Assembly: GCF_000002425.4 (NCBI RefSeq)
Contig: NC_037253.1
Span: 1,359,228 to 1,423,227 of the forward strand
Direction: 5' to 3'
Source of the DNA: Physcomitrium patens
Taxonomy: Eukaryota; Streptophyta; Bryopsida; Funariales; Funariaceae
DNA: 64,000 nt
The notes beneath the pieces were generated by a model. The model worked only from the letters and a program-made list of their open reading frames with translations, was not told the DNA's origin and ran no database searches. Below are positions 1 to 11,713 of the stretch, piece after piece (position 1 is the first letter of the stretch; every line of letters begins with the position of its first letter). The position numbers were made by a program, and so were the translations under genes.

Positions 1-993
1 CAAACCAACGTTTTGAAAATTTTCACAAAGTACTATGTTGATTATCTAGACTATTGTCATAAACAAGTACCCAGTCACCTTCCTCGATTGCTTTTGGTCT
101 CAATCGATGTTGCTTATCGAATCGCGCCTTATTTTGTAACCTTGTTCTTTTTAACCTTCCCAATGCTATCTGGACATCTTCCGTTCTTTGCTCCAATTGT
201 CGAATCCTAATAGCCAGAAGTTCTTCTCTTGACAATCCATCTTCCCATGGTAGCATACTCTAAGTAAGTACCTTTCTTCAATCCACATAATTGATTTTCG
301 ACTTATCATAAGTTCTACTGGCATATACCCTGTCACCGAACTATGTGTTGTTCGATCAGCCCATAATGCAAATGACAAAAGCCGTGGCCACTCTTTAACT
401 TTCCCATTACAAGCTTTAACTAATGCTTTCACAATCGGCGGGTGACCGCGTTCGCTTTTTACATTCCCTTCTGGATTATAAGCAGTAGTTAGTGATAGTT
501 TAACTCCACATCTTTCAAAGAACTTACGAGCTTCTTATGCATTTAATTCTCCACGATCTGCAGTGATTTTTCCTACGCATCCGTAGTGGCAAATGACATC
601 TTCAAGCAAAAACCTACAAATCCCCTCTGTAGATTTTGTCCTCAATGTTCTTCCTTCTACTTGATTTGATAAATCTTCACGAGCTAAAATCAAATATCTC
701 ATCTGCCATAACCCAACCGGCATAATAACCAAATCAACAACCCATTTAAAATGAATAGTCAGAGGATACGTAGGATGAAGACCATCTCGATGTCGGATAT
801 TAGAATACGATTGACAGATTTCACATGAGTCTACAAATGAGAGCACATCTCGATACATATTTTTCCACCAATATCGTTCTTTGAGTTTAGCAAAAGTAGC
901 CCAGATTCTTCTATGCCCTGTCCATAAACTATCATGAAACTCCTTTAATAATTTTAGTTTTTCTTTCCTTTTGCCTATCACTCGTCGTGGCAT
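1..993 (-). pseudogene. Element A integrase (broken, C-terminus cut by window edge)
   Basis: The integrase zinc-binding part is seen as a histidine pair near HDSLWTGH and the cysteine pair CEIC. The catalytic core follows, with the first aspartate in VVDLVI, the second in ITADRGE and the glutamate in AKSERGH. A still has the second aspartate that B has lost. The reading frame is interrupted: a CAA to TAA change just after the second catalytic motif (near 535) separates the core halves, and further frame changes occur below 432. The C-terminal region with RPKAIEEGDWVLVYD is the usual gypsy domain after the core. The end of the protein lies outside the window. Confidence 0.85.
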
Positions 994-3233
994 CCCAATT
1001 CCTTTCTTCGGTCTCTTCCATAAGAATCCATCTCGAAGTAAAAATCCATATGCTTTTTCTCTTATTTGTTTGAAATTTTTTGTAGACCAATTTCCCTACT
1101 TAGTCAAGGTATTCAAATAATGACCAATATCCAATAATTCTCCTTCATAAGATTCTTCAAGAAATAGCTTGTCTTCTCAGTTGAGATTTGATATTGAATA
1201 GAATTTCAATCCGATGTCATCAATGTCTTCAACCATTTTGTCTTCCCTTTCGTATCTTGCTCGAGATAGCATGTCTGCTACTAAATTTTCCTATCCAGTA
1301 ATATACTTAAATTTTGGATTTAGTGACTTAATATAAGCAATCCATCTCAACATTGCAATATCAGGTGTTGAACAGTTAGTAATCATTCCAAGCAATGGCA
1401 AGCAATCTGTTTCAATTACTACTACTGCCCCAATCAAATTATCCTTTTCAGCTTTCATAGCCAAAACGACTCCCCAAAGTTCTCTTTTGACTTGCGAATA
1501 TGCACGCTAACGAATACTTAAAACTTTAGCCACAAATCGAACTGCAAATCTACTCCCATTTGAATCATTTTGACCCACAGCCCATCCAATGGCAATTGGA
1601 CTAGCGTCCACAGTAAGAATCACTGGTCTATTGTACTTATAATCAACCTTCCTCAATATTGGAGGTGACATCAATAATTTCTTCAATCTTTGCATTGCCT
1701 GAATATGCCTTCCTTTCCATTCAAATCGGTAACCCTTGCGTAACAATTCATATAATGGATCCACTATGTGAGCAAAATGAGGGATCCAGATTCGATAAAA
1801 TACACATGCAGCCAAAAACCTGCAAACCTCTGTTAAAGAATCACAATCCTCTTTCATCCTTCCAATTGTATCAACTTTAGTCGGATCTGGTTTTCTTCCG
1901 TAAGATCCACATAAATGTCCAACAATTACAACCTCTCGTACTCCAAATATGGACTTCATACCTAATAATGTAAGATGAACTTCTCCAAGCCGAGTTAAAA
2001 TCTTTTCACAATCTTGTATATGATCAACAACATATTTGGGACACCCCCTCGTATCTAAAGTTTCATCCTTGTCTCCTTCTCTGCACCCTTTTATAGGAAC
2101 ATCATCCAGAAAAGGCATAGTCTTTTCCGGAATAAAATCTCTCAATACCTTATTCATTCCATTCATCATATGCGCAACTGAGTTGGTCACGCCTTGAGGA
2201 AGAGTGCACATTCTAACCAATCCAAGTGGTGTCCTCATAGTTGTCATATCTCTACTTCCTTTGGCAAGTTGAAATTGATCATAACCTGAATACAAGTCAC
2301 CCATTGAATAGATCGCCCTTTCAGCAAACGCCTCAGCAAATTCATCCACAATAGGCCCAATTCCTGCATTTCTGACAGTTACTGCATTCACCGGTTGCAT
2401 ATCTTGAATAAACCGTAGTGACCCATTCTTCTTAGGTACCGTAAACCATTGACTAGAATATGGCGCAAATGAGGGTTTCAATATTTTTATCTTTATCTTT
2501 TCTTTTAATAGCTCAACCAATTTAGGTAAATGTGCCCTCGGTATTGGAATCGGTCTTAGATTCCAAGGTACATGCGGTACAGTAAAGATAACCATAGGTG
2601 TTATAATATTTGGATCCACACACCCAATTTCATGAGATTTGAAAGCAAACGATCTACCTTGTTTAGCCAACATCTTTTTGAAGCAAGTAATTTCCTCCGG
2701 CAATAAAGAACCATCAGAACCAATCTTCAATTCTTCAAAAGTCTCTTTAGTAAACTGATGTCCAATACTCATTGGATCTCTTAAACTTGCTTCTTTTGAT
2801 GCTTCTCCCATTTGTTCCTTAAAATCTTCTAGTAATGGTCCGGCAATGGGCTTTACCTTCTTATCTACCATTTTATATCTCATCTCTACAGTGACTTCTG
2901 GTGCTTGAAAAGATTCAAGTATGGTATAAACCTCTCTTGAATGAATCTCAATAATCTTATCATTATCTCCTAACCCAATAGATGTAATCAATTCCAATGA
3001 ATCTTCCAGTCCATTTTCTTCATAAACACCTAAAATCCTCTCATCATCTTGCAATGTACCTAACTTGCATAATTATCCTTCAATATCATATAATAATTTT
3101 CTTTCTTTTCTTTTAAAATCATCAACTTTCTTATACATAATATTTCCATTCTCCAATATACCAATAAAACTCGCATCAAAGGCACCTTCATCTCGCGAGA
3201 GTATCTCTTCTTTTGTACCTCCATAATCTTGCT
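994..3233 (-). pseudogene. Element A reverse transcriptase and RNase H (broken)
   Basis: A 515-codon open stretch (1507-3054) holds reverse transcriptase with VPKKNGSLRFIQD, the segment MGDLYSGYDQFQL and the catalytic FLDD (in MPFLDDVPIKG; the usual form is YxDD). The start of RNase H (VILTVDASPIAIG) follows in the same frame. RNase H then breaks: relative to B, a stop lies near 1507 and more lie down to 994. The stretch 3055-3233 is the N-terminal part of pol in the same general frame, but it contains a TAA that is also present in B. This suggests that the stop is inherited or that translation restarts downstream. Confidence 0.9.
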
Positions 3234-4346
3234 TTACAGTGGTACCTCCCCAAAATCCTTAAATCCTTCAACAATCTTTGGCAATGGTTTCTCCCTCAAC
3301 CTATTTCGATTCCATTCATGGTTAGGAGGTACTGTTAGAAATTGAACAGCTTTCCTCCCATCCTCGTTACGTACCCTTGCATAAGCAGAACCATCGTCAA
3401 CTACTTTTGTTTTCATCCGTGTTGCCGTAATATAAGGTTGTCCTAAAATCAACGGATAAGATGTTGTATCTTGAACAAAGAAAAGTTGCTCCGTTGCAAC
3501 ATCCCCAATCCGAATTTTGACATCTAGACAAGCTCCATATAATTCGCCCTGTGTGTTATTAGCTACTCGAATTGTCCATCCATGTTCCATATCAATTGGC
3601 CATTTTTGCGTCTTATAAAGATCTTTAGACATGAGATTTATTTCAGAACCATGGTCGACTAAAACAACAATTGGTTCTTCTATATCTCCTACTTTCACCA
3701 ATACCTCAGTAGTTGCCCTTGTCCAATGCTTTCGAGTATAATGGCTCAAAGTTTCTATTTCCTTGTCACTATAATCTTCGAAATGTACTCGTTGATTATA
3801 CCCATTCTTTTCATTTGTTGGTTGCTTGTAACCAATATCAACCTCTTCTTCATCTCTATATATTCTTGCATCAATAGCATGACTCATTCCAGTTTCGCCC
3901 ATTAATTTCCTCTTTCGCTTAATGCTGTCAATGATGACAACATGAAACTCCTTCTTTGTAATTTCCAAGACTTCTTTCAATGTGAATTCCACTTTAGCGT
4001 TTAATATACGTTCTTCCAACACCCCTTTCAAATTTGTTGCCGCTTCAATGTCAGAAAGTAGCTTATAAGCAATTGGTTTGCCTTTATCTTTTGTCTCCTT
4101 TTTTTTTTCTCCCAATGATGCTAAGGTATCCTTTACAGGCAATTCTTGTGAAGCTGCCTCCCGAGCCTTGTCTCCTCGAGTTTGCTTCTTAGAAGAATTT
4201 CCTTCTCTAGTATCATCAAAATTTTCTCGTCTCTTTTCTTCCATCAAAGCTTCATGTTGGCTCTTAGCAATATATGCATGAACTGAAAGAGACTCAACAG
4301 GATCCTCCCAACCTGTTCTACCTCGTATTGTAGCTGCAGTCTTCAA
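3234..4346 (-). pseudogene. Element A protease region of gag-pro
   Basis: A 370-codon open stretch whose C-terminal half is a retroviral-type aspartic protease. It has LVDHGSEINLM where the usual catalytic motif is D-S/T-G, and PLILGQPYI for the conserved ILG of the second half. The N-terminal half is a charged, low-complexity linker (GDKAREAASQELP, EKKKETKDKGK). The frame opens only after a TGA near 4347, where B has the arginine codon CGA, so A has a private nonsense change here. The histidine in D-H-G is shared by A and B and is probably a family trait, not damage. Confidence 0.85.
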
Positions 4347-4538
4347 TAACGCTTCTCAAGGTATTTTCTCTTCTTGCATTGTAGAAACGGCAGAAGCCCA
4401 AAATTCACTAGTTTCTGTACTTCCACCAATTTCATCATCTACTCTAGCACCATAACTTGCACTTTCTCGTGCTGCTGTTTCATGCTCTTTTAGGTAATCT
4501 TGAACCAATGCTCTCATTCTTCCCTTGCCAAAATTGGT

Positions 4539-4943
4539 TTAAAGAAGATCATCCCTATCTTTCAATGTTATCTTCTCATCTTTCCAGCAAATAATTCCTT
4601 GCCGTATCATATTATTAAATTCATTGCAATCTTTTCTAGTGTGTGAAGCATCATCACACCAAATGCATCTTTGTACATATCCTTGTTTTGAAACATTCTT
4701 CGAATTGTTTATAGAAGTATTCTCTTCAAGTCTTGCTAATTTGATTTGAAGATCTCGCATTCCTCGTATAATTTCTTCCATCTCCATATCTGCTTTCTTT
4801 GATAAGGATGTTGAAGGTTGAACTGTAGGCATTGTTGGTGGTGTTGTACGTACTGGAGCTTTGGGTGCTTGTACTGTTTTCGAAATATTGCTTCTATCCT
4901 TCTTCCTTTTCTCTTTTTGTAAGCAACCCCACCGCATCTTCAA
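4539..4943 (-). pseudogene. Element A nucleocapsid part with zinc knuckle
   Basis: A 134-codon open stretch with the CCHC knuckle CIWCDDASHTRKDC (CX2CX4HX4C), the RNA-binding motif of gag. It overlaps the main gag frame by about 50 bases in a different frame (+1 relative to gag). The same overlap exists in element B. It ends in TAA at 4539, where B has CAA, so the stop is private to A. It is part of gag-pro, between the capsid-like region and the protease. Confidence 0.85.
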
Positions 4944-5574
4944 CTTTCTTCCACTTCGTTGTCAATCCTTCATCTTCTTCTTTGTCTTCAAGAAGAAGTT
5001 CTAATTTTCTTTGCAATTCTCCATCAGCAGCTTGAAGAAATAGATCAATTTTGTTTGGCTCCAATGTCAATTTTTCTACCTTCGATAATTGAGAGTATTG
5101 CCTCTCAAATTCTCTTAGTAGCTCTATTGCTTGCAAATTCTTATTGAGCCGTTCAATCCATTCCAAAAACAACTTGTTAGTAACGTGATCAGCATCTTCT
5201 AAGAAATATTTGTCTTTCAATGCATGTGAAAAAACCTCCCATGAATTCCCATAATGATCCGTAATCGATGTAATATGGTCTATTATCTCCGGTATCGTGG
5301 CAAGTCCAAATAATTCAACCATTTTCTTCTCAGAAACCCGATTTAATTCCATTTCATGAACATAACATCTTAAATATCTTAAAATATTCCTCCCATCAAA
5401 TTGATCAATTTTATTGACCAGTGCTTGCAATGCTTTGGTTGCCAAAGCCTCCTTTCGATCATTGCTTTGCTGTTGCTGCATTGATAATGAGAAGGCTTGA
5501 AACATACTAGCAATAGACGGATCCATGTGCATACCTTGTCCTTTAGAAGACTCCCCACTAGAAACTTCTCCCAA
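4894..5574 (-). pseudogene. Element A gag, capsid-like part
   Basis: About 226 codons of gag. Visible traits are a glutamine run (SMQQQQSND) near the N-terminus, the segment NKIDQFDGRN, and a C-terminal acidic stretch (LLLEDKEEDEGLTTKWKK) that leads into KREKEEG and a stop. Gag forms the particle that packages the element's RNA in the cytoplasm. The initiator is damaged: where B has ATG (7823), A reads AGG, so A has no obvious methionine start in frame. Otherwise it follows B closely. Confidence 0.85.
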
Positions 5575-5678
5575 AAATCCTTCAAAATTTTTATTTTCGT
5601 TTTCCCTAAAAATAAAGATAAAATTAATCGAAATCCAATACCTTCTACCTCAAGCTTTTACGTCGGATTCACCACTTT
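5575..5678 (-). other. Element A leader with primer-binding site
   Basis: Untranslated leader between the LTR end and gag. Immediately inside the LTR end (reading the minus strand from 5678) comes AAAG and then TGGTGAATCCGACG, which has the TGG start expected of a tRNA primer-binding site. The primer tRNA is not identified. Element B has lost this stretch. Confidence 0.6.
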
Positions 5679-6667
5679 TGTCGTATTACGTGCTTTTCTG
5701 CTCGAGAACGCACCGGGCGTGTGGCTGTAGAAGATAGTATAGAGATTCACCAATATTCAAGTAGTTTATTAATTTTTGACTATTGGAATACAAACAACTG
5801 CAAGAATATATCGTAAATCTTTATGGATGTCCTTCGACTACTCGCCGAAGTCCTTTTTGTCCCGATCGATAGGTCTCTAGACGTTACAGAGAACCTCGAA
5901 TAACCCAAACTGCTAATCTGTGACACCGCTTTATACTCACGATCTTGTATCCAGTGACTGTCTCGTTAGATTAACCCAATAAATTTCATTCACTCTGCAT
6001 ACTCAATCCTAAAGACACCCTTTTAATTCTTCATCACAGACGTAACTCGATTTCAAAAAACAGTCAAGAGTAATCAAACCTACTTCATTAAAAATCTTGA
6101 TTCACCATGACAACACTAACTTTAGTAACGATTGCCTCAGTCTTCCCAAAACCCTATGAAGAAAAAAACCCCAATTCTCTGTCTTCTTTCTCCACCCGAA
6201 GCATGAAGCTAGCTCTCCCCCATCTTCAAAACCTCCCCAAAAACTTATTCTCTCTTCTAACCTTATCCTCTGAATTTCTTCAATCTTCCATCTTGAATCC
6301 GGAATTGGCTCCTACCGTCAGAGCTAGGATCCGAAATTGGCTCTGGCCGTCAGAGCTTTCTCCCTCATTTTTACCTTTAAGAGATCTTTTTATCGAAAAC
6401 AACGTTCCCTGAAATGGCACAGAGAACAGGACAGCCTGAAACAGAATCGAAACCCCATAATCGAGACCACATTGACTTGCTCGACTAATTCAAGTCTCAT
6501 ATTAGCTAAGAGTCTAGTAGTAAGACCCGGATGTCCCTATAATTAGATCAAATTGGTCCTCCACGTCAGATTGGCTGAGGCCCGTAGTAAGACCTGGATT
6601 TTTCCGTAATTACACTACATTGGATTGCCTGGCCAATTCAGGTCTCATATTGGGTAAGAGGACCCGG
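5679..6667 (-). repeat. Element A 5' LTR, inner 989 bp
   Basis: Minus-oriented LTR from its end (TGTCG on the plus strand at 5679, which is ...CGACA in element sense) to position 6667, where B interrupts it. It aligns in reverse with the LTRs of B at 6944-7776 and at 14009-15105. Together with 15106-15378 it gives a full LTR of about 1.26 kb. The plus-strand ORFs across 6107-6546 are incidental and not genes. Confidence 0.85.
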
Positions 6668-7776
6668 TGTCATGTTGTAACACGAGTATACCGTGAAAAT
6701 AAAAAGAAAGGAGAATTTTATTAATGTTCAGTTACCTCGAATATTGGGAGCAACGACCAACTCCAGTGCAAATACTGAGTGGCCAGGTTCAGTCACCCCG
6801 TTACAGTCAACCGGGGCATACTGAAATGCTCCATCCGATTCCAATAACGGGAGTCAGCAGGAAGGGAAAGGACCAATTCACACGACGTGTGAGCCTGGTT
6901 TGAAGAGCCAATTGGATCTAATTTCGAGAATCCAATCCGGGTCCTCTTACCCAATATGAGACCTAAATTGGTTGAGCGACCCAATGCAGTCAGATTATGG
7001 GAAAATCCGTGTCTTACTACTAGACTCTTACCCAATATGAGACCTGCATTGGTCGGGCAACCCAATGCAGTTTGATTACGGGAAAATCCGGGCCTTACTA
7101 CTAGACTCTTATCCAAGATGAGACCTAAATTGGTCGGGCGACTCAATGTGGTCCCGATTACGGGGTTCTGTTTCAAGGTGTCCTATTCTCTGTTTCAGGG
7201 AACGTTGTTTTCGATAAATGGATCTCTTAAAGGTAAAAATGGAGGAGAAAGTTTTGATGGCGAGAGCCAATTTCGGATCTTAGCTCTGACGACGGGAGCC
7301 AATTTCGGATCCAAGACGGAAGATTAAAGAAATTCAGAGGATAAGGTTAAGGGGGGATATAAGTTTTTGAGAGGGTTTTTTTTTTTTTTTTAGATTAGAG
7401 GGGGGGGGGGGTTTTTTGGATCGAAGAGCTAGCTTCAAGTTTTTTTTTCAAAGTTACTAGTTCGGTTTCATTAGAGATTTTTGAAAATCAGGAGAATTAG
7501 TGAGGAGCTTCATGCTTCGAGGTCGGGGAAGAAAAGACACGGAATTGGATTTTTCTTCTTCAGAGAGTTTTAGGAAGATTGAGGCAATCGTTGCTGAAGT
7601 CAGTGTTGTAATGGTGAATTGGGATTTTTAATGAAGTAGGTTTGATTACTCTTGACTGTTTTGTGAAATCGAGTTACGTCTGTGATTGAAGAATTAAAAA
7701 AGGATCTATAGGATTGAGTATGTGGAGTGAATGAAATTTATTGGGTTAATCTAACAAGACTGTCAGTGGATTCAAG
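6668..7776 (+). repeat. Element B 5' LTR, 3'-truncated
   Basis: Starts TGTCATGTTGTAACACGAG, matching the 3' LTR start at 13731. It follows the 3' LTR to ...GGATTCAAG (7776) and then jumps directly to internal sequence CTTAAGGTAG. In the 3' LTR about 265 further bases follow this point. The deletion thus removed the LTR end and the primer-binding site, with a short AAG/CAAG microhomology at the join. A homopolymer G run lies near 7396-7410. Confidence 0.85.
6944..7186 (+). repeat. 81-bp tandem repeat inside the LTR (3 units)
   Basis: CTCTTAYCCAA-ATGAGACCT recurs at 6944, 7025 and 7106, an exact 81-bp spacing, with ATTGG and ATTAYGGG sub-motifs in each unit. The third unit is incomplete. The same three units occur in the 3' LTR (about 14005-14225), and a diverged form lies in A's LTR (about 6460-6660). 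They may be enhancer-like repeats of the LTR promoter region; that role is inference. Confidence 0.8.
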
Positions 7777-7822
7777 CTTAAGGTAGAAGGTATTGGATTT
7801 TGGTTGATTTTATCTTTATTTT

Positions 7823-8536
7823 ATGGAAATCGAAAATAAAAATTTTGAAGGATTTTTGGGAGGAGTTTCTGGTGGAGAGTCTTCTAAAGGACAAGGTATG
7901 CACATGGATCCATCTATTGCTAGTATGTTTCAAGCCTTCTCATTGTCAATGCAGCAACAGCAAAGCAATGATCGAAAGGAAGCTTTGGCAACCAAAGCAT
8001 TGCAAGCAGTGGTCAATAAAATTGATCAATTTGATGGGAGGAATATTTCAAGGTATTTAAGATGTTATGTTCATGAAATGGAATTAAATCGGGTTTTTGA
8101 GAAGAAAATGGTTGCACTATTTGGACTTGCCATGATACCGGAGATAAGAGACCACATTACATTGATTACGGATCATTATGGGAATTCATGGGAGGTTTTT
8201 TCACATGCATTGAAAGACAAATATTTCTTAGAAGATGCTGATCGCGTTACTAAGAAGTTGTTTCTAGAATGGATTGAACGGCCCAATAAGAATTTGCAAG
8301 CAATAGAGCTACTAAGAGATTTTGAGAGGCAATACTCTCAATTATCGAAGGTAGAAAAATTGACATTGGAGCCGAACAAAATTGATCTATTTCTTCAAGC
8401 TGCTGATGGAGAATTGGAAGGAAAATTAGAACTTCTTCTTGAAGACAAAGAAGAAGATGAAGGATTGACAACGAAGTGGAAGAACGTTGAAGATGCGGTG
8501 GGGTTGCTTACAAAAAGAGAAAAGAAAGAAGGATAG
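7823..8536 (+). pseudogene. Element B gag, capsid-like part
   Basis: ORF of 237 codons starting with ATG at 7823. The start is chosen as the first in-frame ATG after the leader. It has the same landmarks as A: SMQQQQSND, the KIDQFDGRN segment, and a C-terminal acidic stretch with LLLEDKEEDEGL. It ends KREKKEG-stop, while the knuckle-containing continuation lies in the +1 frame with a ~50-base overlap (8487-8536). This may be a programmed frameshift site or an inherited frameshift mutation. The ORF itself looks intact. Confidence 0.85.
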
Positions 8537-10196
8537 AAGCAATATTTCAAAAACAGTACAAGCATCTAAAGCTCCAATACGTACAACACCACCAACAATG
8601 CCTACAGTTTACCCTTCGACATCCTTATCAAAGAAAGCAGATATGGAGATGGAAGAAATTATACGAGGAATGTGAGATCTTCAAATCAAATTGGCAAGAC
8701 TTGAAGAGAATACTTCTATAAACAATTCGAAGAATGTTTCAAAACAAGGATATGTACAAAGATGCATTTGGTGTGATGATGCTTCACACACTAGAAAAGA
8801 TTGCAATGAATTTAATAATATGATACGGCAAGGAATTATTTGCTGGAAAGATGGGAAGATAGCATTGAAAGATAGGGAGGATCTTCTTCAAACCAATTTT
8901 GGCAAGGGAAGAATGAGAGCATTGGTTCAAGATTACTTAAAAGGGCATGAAACAGTAGTACGAGAAAGTGCAAGTTATGGTGCTAGAGTAGATGATAAAA
9001 TTGGTGGAAGTACAGAAACTAGTGAGTTTTGGGCTTCTACTGTTTCTACAATGCAAGAAGGGAAATTACCTCGAGAAGCGTTATTGAAGACTGCAGCTAC
9101 AATACGAGGTAGAACAGGTTGGGAGGATCCTGTTGAGTCTCTTTCAGTTCATGCATATATTGCTAAGAGCCAACATGAAGCTTTGATGGAAGAAAAGAGA
9201 CGAGAAAATTTTGATGATACTAGAGAAGGAAATTCTTCTAAGAAGCAAACTCGAGGAGACAAGGCTCGGGAGGCAGCTTCACAAGAATTGCCTGTAAAAG
9301 ATACCTTAGCATCATTGGGAGAAAAAAAAAAGGAGACAAAAGATAAAGGCAAATCAATTGCTTATAAGCTACTTTCTGACATTGAAGCGGCAACAAATTT
9401 GAAAGGGTTGTTGGAAGAACGTATATTAAACGCTAAAGTGGAATTCACATTGAAAGAAGTCTTGGAAATTACAAAGAAGGAGTTTCATGTTGTCATCATT
9501 GACAGCATTAAGCGAAAGAGGAAATTAATGGGCGAAACTGGAATGAGTCATGCTATTGATGCAAGAATATATAGAGATGAAGAAGAGGTTGATATTGGTT
9601 ACAAGCAACCAACAAATGAAAAGAATGGGTATAATCAACGAGTACATTTCGAAGGTTATAGTGACAAGGAAATAGAAACTTTGAGCCATTATACTCGAAA
9701 GCATTGGACAAGGGCAACTACTGAGGTATTGGTGAAAGTAGGAGATATAGAAGAACCAATTGTTGCTTTAGTCGACCATGGTTCTGAAATAAATCTCATG
9801 TCTAAAGATCTTTATAAGACGCAAAAATGGCCAATTGATATGGAACATGGATGGACAATTCGAGTAGCTAATAACACACAGGGCGAATTATATGGAGCTT
9901 GTCTAGATGTCAAAATTCGGATTGGGGATGTTGCAACGGAGCAACTTTTCTTTGTTCAAGATACAACATCTTATCCGTTGATTTTAGGACAACCTTATAT
10001 TACGGCAACACGGATGAAAACAAAAGTAGTTGACGATGGTTCTGCTTATGCAAGGGTACGTAACGAGGATGGGAGGAAAGCTGTTCAATTTCTAACAGTA
10101 CCTCCTAACCATGAATGGAATCGAAATAGGTTGAGGGAGAAACCATTGCCAAAGATTGTTGAAGGATTTAAGGATTTTGGGGAGGTACCACTGTAA
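8487..10196 (+). pseudogene. Element B nucleocapsid and protease (one stop)
   Basis: One frame from 8487 to 10196 is interrupted by a single TGA at 8673-8675, where element A has CGA. Within it are the CCHC knuckle CIWCDDASHTRKDC (about 8764-8805), a lysine/glutamate-rich linker, and the aspartic protease with LVDHGSEINLM and PLILGQPYI. It ends at a TAA (10194-10196). The pol sequence continues at once in the -1 frame, in both A and B. Protease cleaves the gag-pol polyprotein. The 501-codon open part starts at 8691. Confidence 0.85.
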
Positions 10197-10375
10197 AGCA
10201 AGATTATGGAGGTACAAAAGAAGAGGTACTCTCGCGAGATGAAGGTGCCTTTGATGCGAGTTTTATTGGTATATTGGAGAATGGAAATATTATGTATAAG
10301 AAAGTTGATGATTTTAAAAGAAAAGAAAGAAAATTATTATATGATATTGAAGGATAATTATGCAAGTTAGGTACA
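10197..10375 (+). pseudogene. Element B N-terminal pol segment
   Basis: Coding-like sequence (KQDYGGTKEEVLSRDEGAF...) in the frame of the following RT, ending at a TAA about 20 codons before the RT open stretch. A has the same TAA. It links protease to RT and has no domain I can name. Confidence 0.6.
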
Positions 10376-11713
10376 TTGCAAGATGATGAGAGGATTTTAG
10401 GTGTTTATGAAGAAAATGGACTGGAAGATTCATTGGAATTGATTACATCTATTGGGTTAGGAGATAATGATAAGATTATTGAGATTCATTCAAGAGAGGT
10501 TTATACCATACTTGAATCTTTTCAAGCACCAGAAGTCACTGTAGAGATGAGATATAAAACGGTAGATAAGAAGGTAAAGCCCATTGCCGGACCATTACTA
10601 GAAGATTTTAAGGAACAAATGGGAGAAGCATCAAAAGAAGCAAGTTTAAGAGATCCAATGAGTATCGGACATCAGTTTACTAAAGAGACTTTTGAAGAAT
10701 TGAAGATTGGTTCTGATGGTTCTTTATTGTCGGAGGAAATTACTTGCTTCAAAAAGATGTTGGCTAAACAAGGTAGATCGTTTGCTTTCAAATCTCATGA
10801 AATTGGGTGTGTGGATCCAAATATTATAACACCTATGGTTATCTTTACTGTACCGCATGTACCTTGGAATCTAAGACCGATTCTAATACCGAGGGCATAT
10901 TTACCTAAATTGGTTGAGCTATTAAAAGAAAAGATAAAGATAAAAATATTGAAACCCTCGTTTGCGCCATATTCTAGTCAATGGTTTATGGTACCTAAGA
11001 AGAATGGGTCACTACGGTTTATTCAAGATATGCAACCGGTGAATGCAGTAACTGTCAGAAATGCAGGAATTGGGCCTATTGTGGATGAATTTGCTGAGGC
11101 GTTTGCTGGAAGGGCGATCTATTCAATGGGTGACTTGTATTCAGGTTATGATCAATTTCAACTTACCGAAGGAAGTAGAGATATGACAACTATGAGGACA
11201 CCACTTGGATTGGTTAGAATGTGCACTCTTCCTCAAGGCGCGACCAACTCAGTTGCGCATATGATGAATGGGATGAATAAGATATTGAGAGATTTTATTC
11301 CAGAAAAGACTATGCCTTTTCTGGATGATGTTCCTATAAAAGGGTGCAGAGAAGGAGACAAGGATAAAACTTTAGATACGAGGGGGTGTCACAAATATGT
11401 TGTTGATCATATACAAGATTGTGAAAAGATTTTAACTCGGCTTGGAGAAGTTCATCTTATATTATCGGGTATGAAGTCCGTATTTGGAGTACGAGTGGTT
11501 GTTAGTATTCGACATTTATGTGGATCTTACGGAAGAAAACCAGATCCGACTAAAGTTGATGCAATTGGAAGGATGAAAGAGGATTGTGTTTCTTTAACAA
11601 AGGTTTGCAGGTTTTTGGGTGCATGTATATTTTATCAAATCTGGATCCCTCATTTTGCTCACATAGTGGATCCATTATATGAACTGTTACGCAAGGGTTA
11701 CCGATTTAAATGA
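10376..11713 (+). pseudogene. Element B reverse transcriptase
   Basis: 445 open codons. Landmarks in order are a pol N-terminal acidic region, VPKKNGSLRFIQD, GDLYSGYDQFQL, TLPQGATNSVAHM and the catalytic MPFLDDVPIKG, then the thumb and connection with LCGSYGRKPDPTKVD. RT copies the element RNA into DNA inside the gag particle. The frame ends at TGA (11711-11713), where A has the tryptophan codon TGG (RFEWKGRH), so the stop is a private G to A change. A TAA follows at about 11738, where A has CAA. Confidence 0.9.

Larger units (their letters stand above)
1..6667 (-). mobile_element. Element A: Ty3/gypsy retrotransposon, body and most of the 5' LTR
   Basis: Minus-strand LTR retrotransposon. 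Reading from high to low coordinates it shows the larger part of the 5' LTR, a primer-binding site, gag, a zinc knuckle, protease, reverse transcriptase, RNase H and integrase. The window begins inside the integrase C-terminus, so the 3' LTR is not seen. The protein order RT, RNase H, integrase defines the Ty3/gypsy group. Its first ~270 LTR bases are missing here and are found at 15106-15378, because element B inserted into the LTR. A and B are nearly identical through the coding part. Several in-frame stops make A non-autonomous. Confidence 0.9.

Noticed and set aside
6107..6546. Plus-strand protein genes
   Set aside because: They lie antisense in A's LTR, do not recur intact in the LTRs of B and have no domain.
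6944..7186. CRISPR-like array
   Set aside because: Only three units of 81 bp with no repeat/spacer alternation, inside a eukaryotic LTR.
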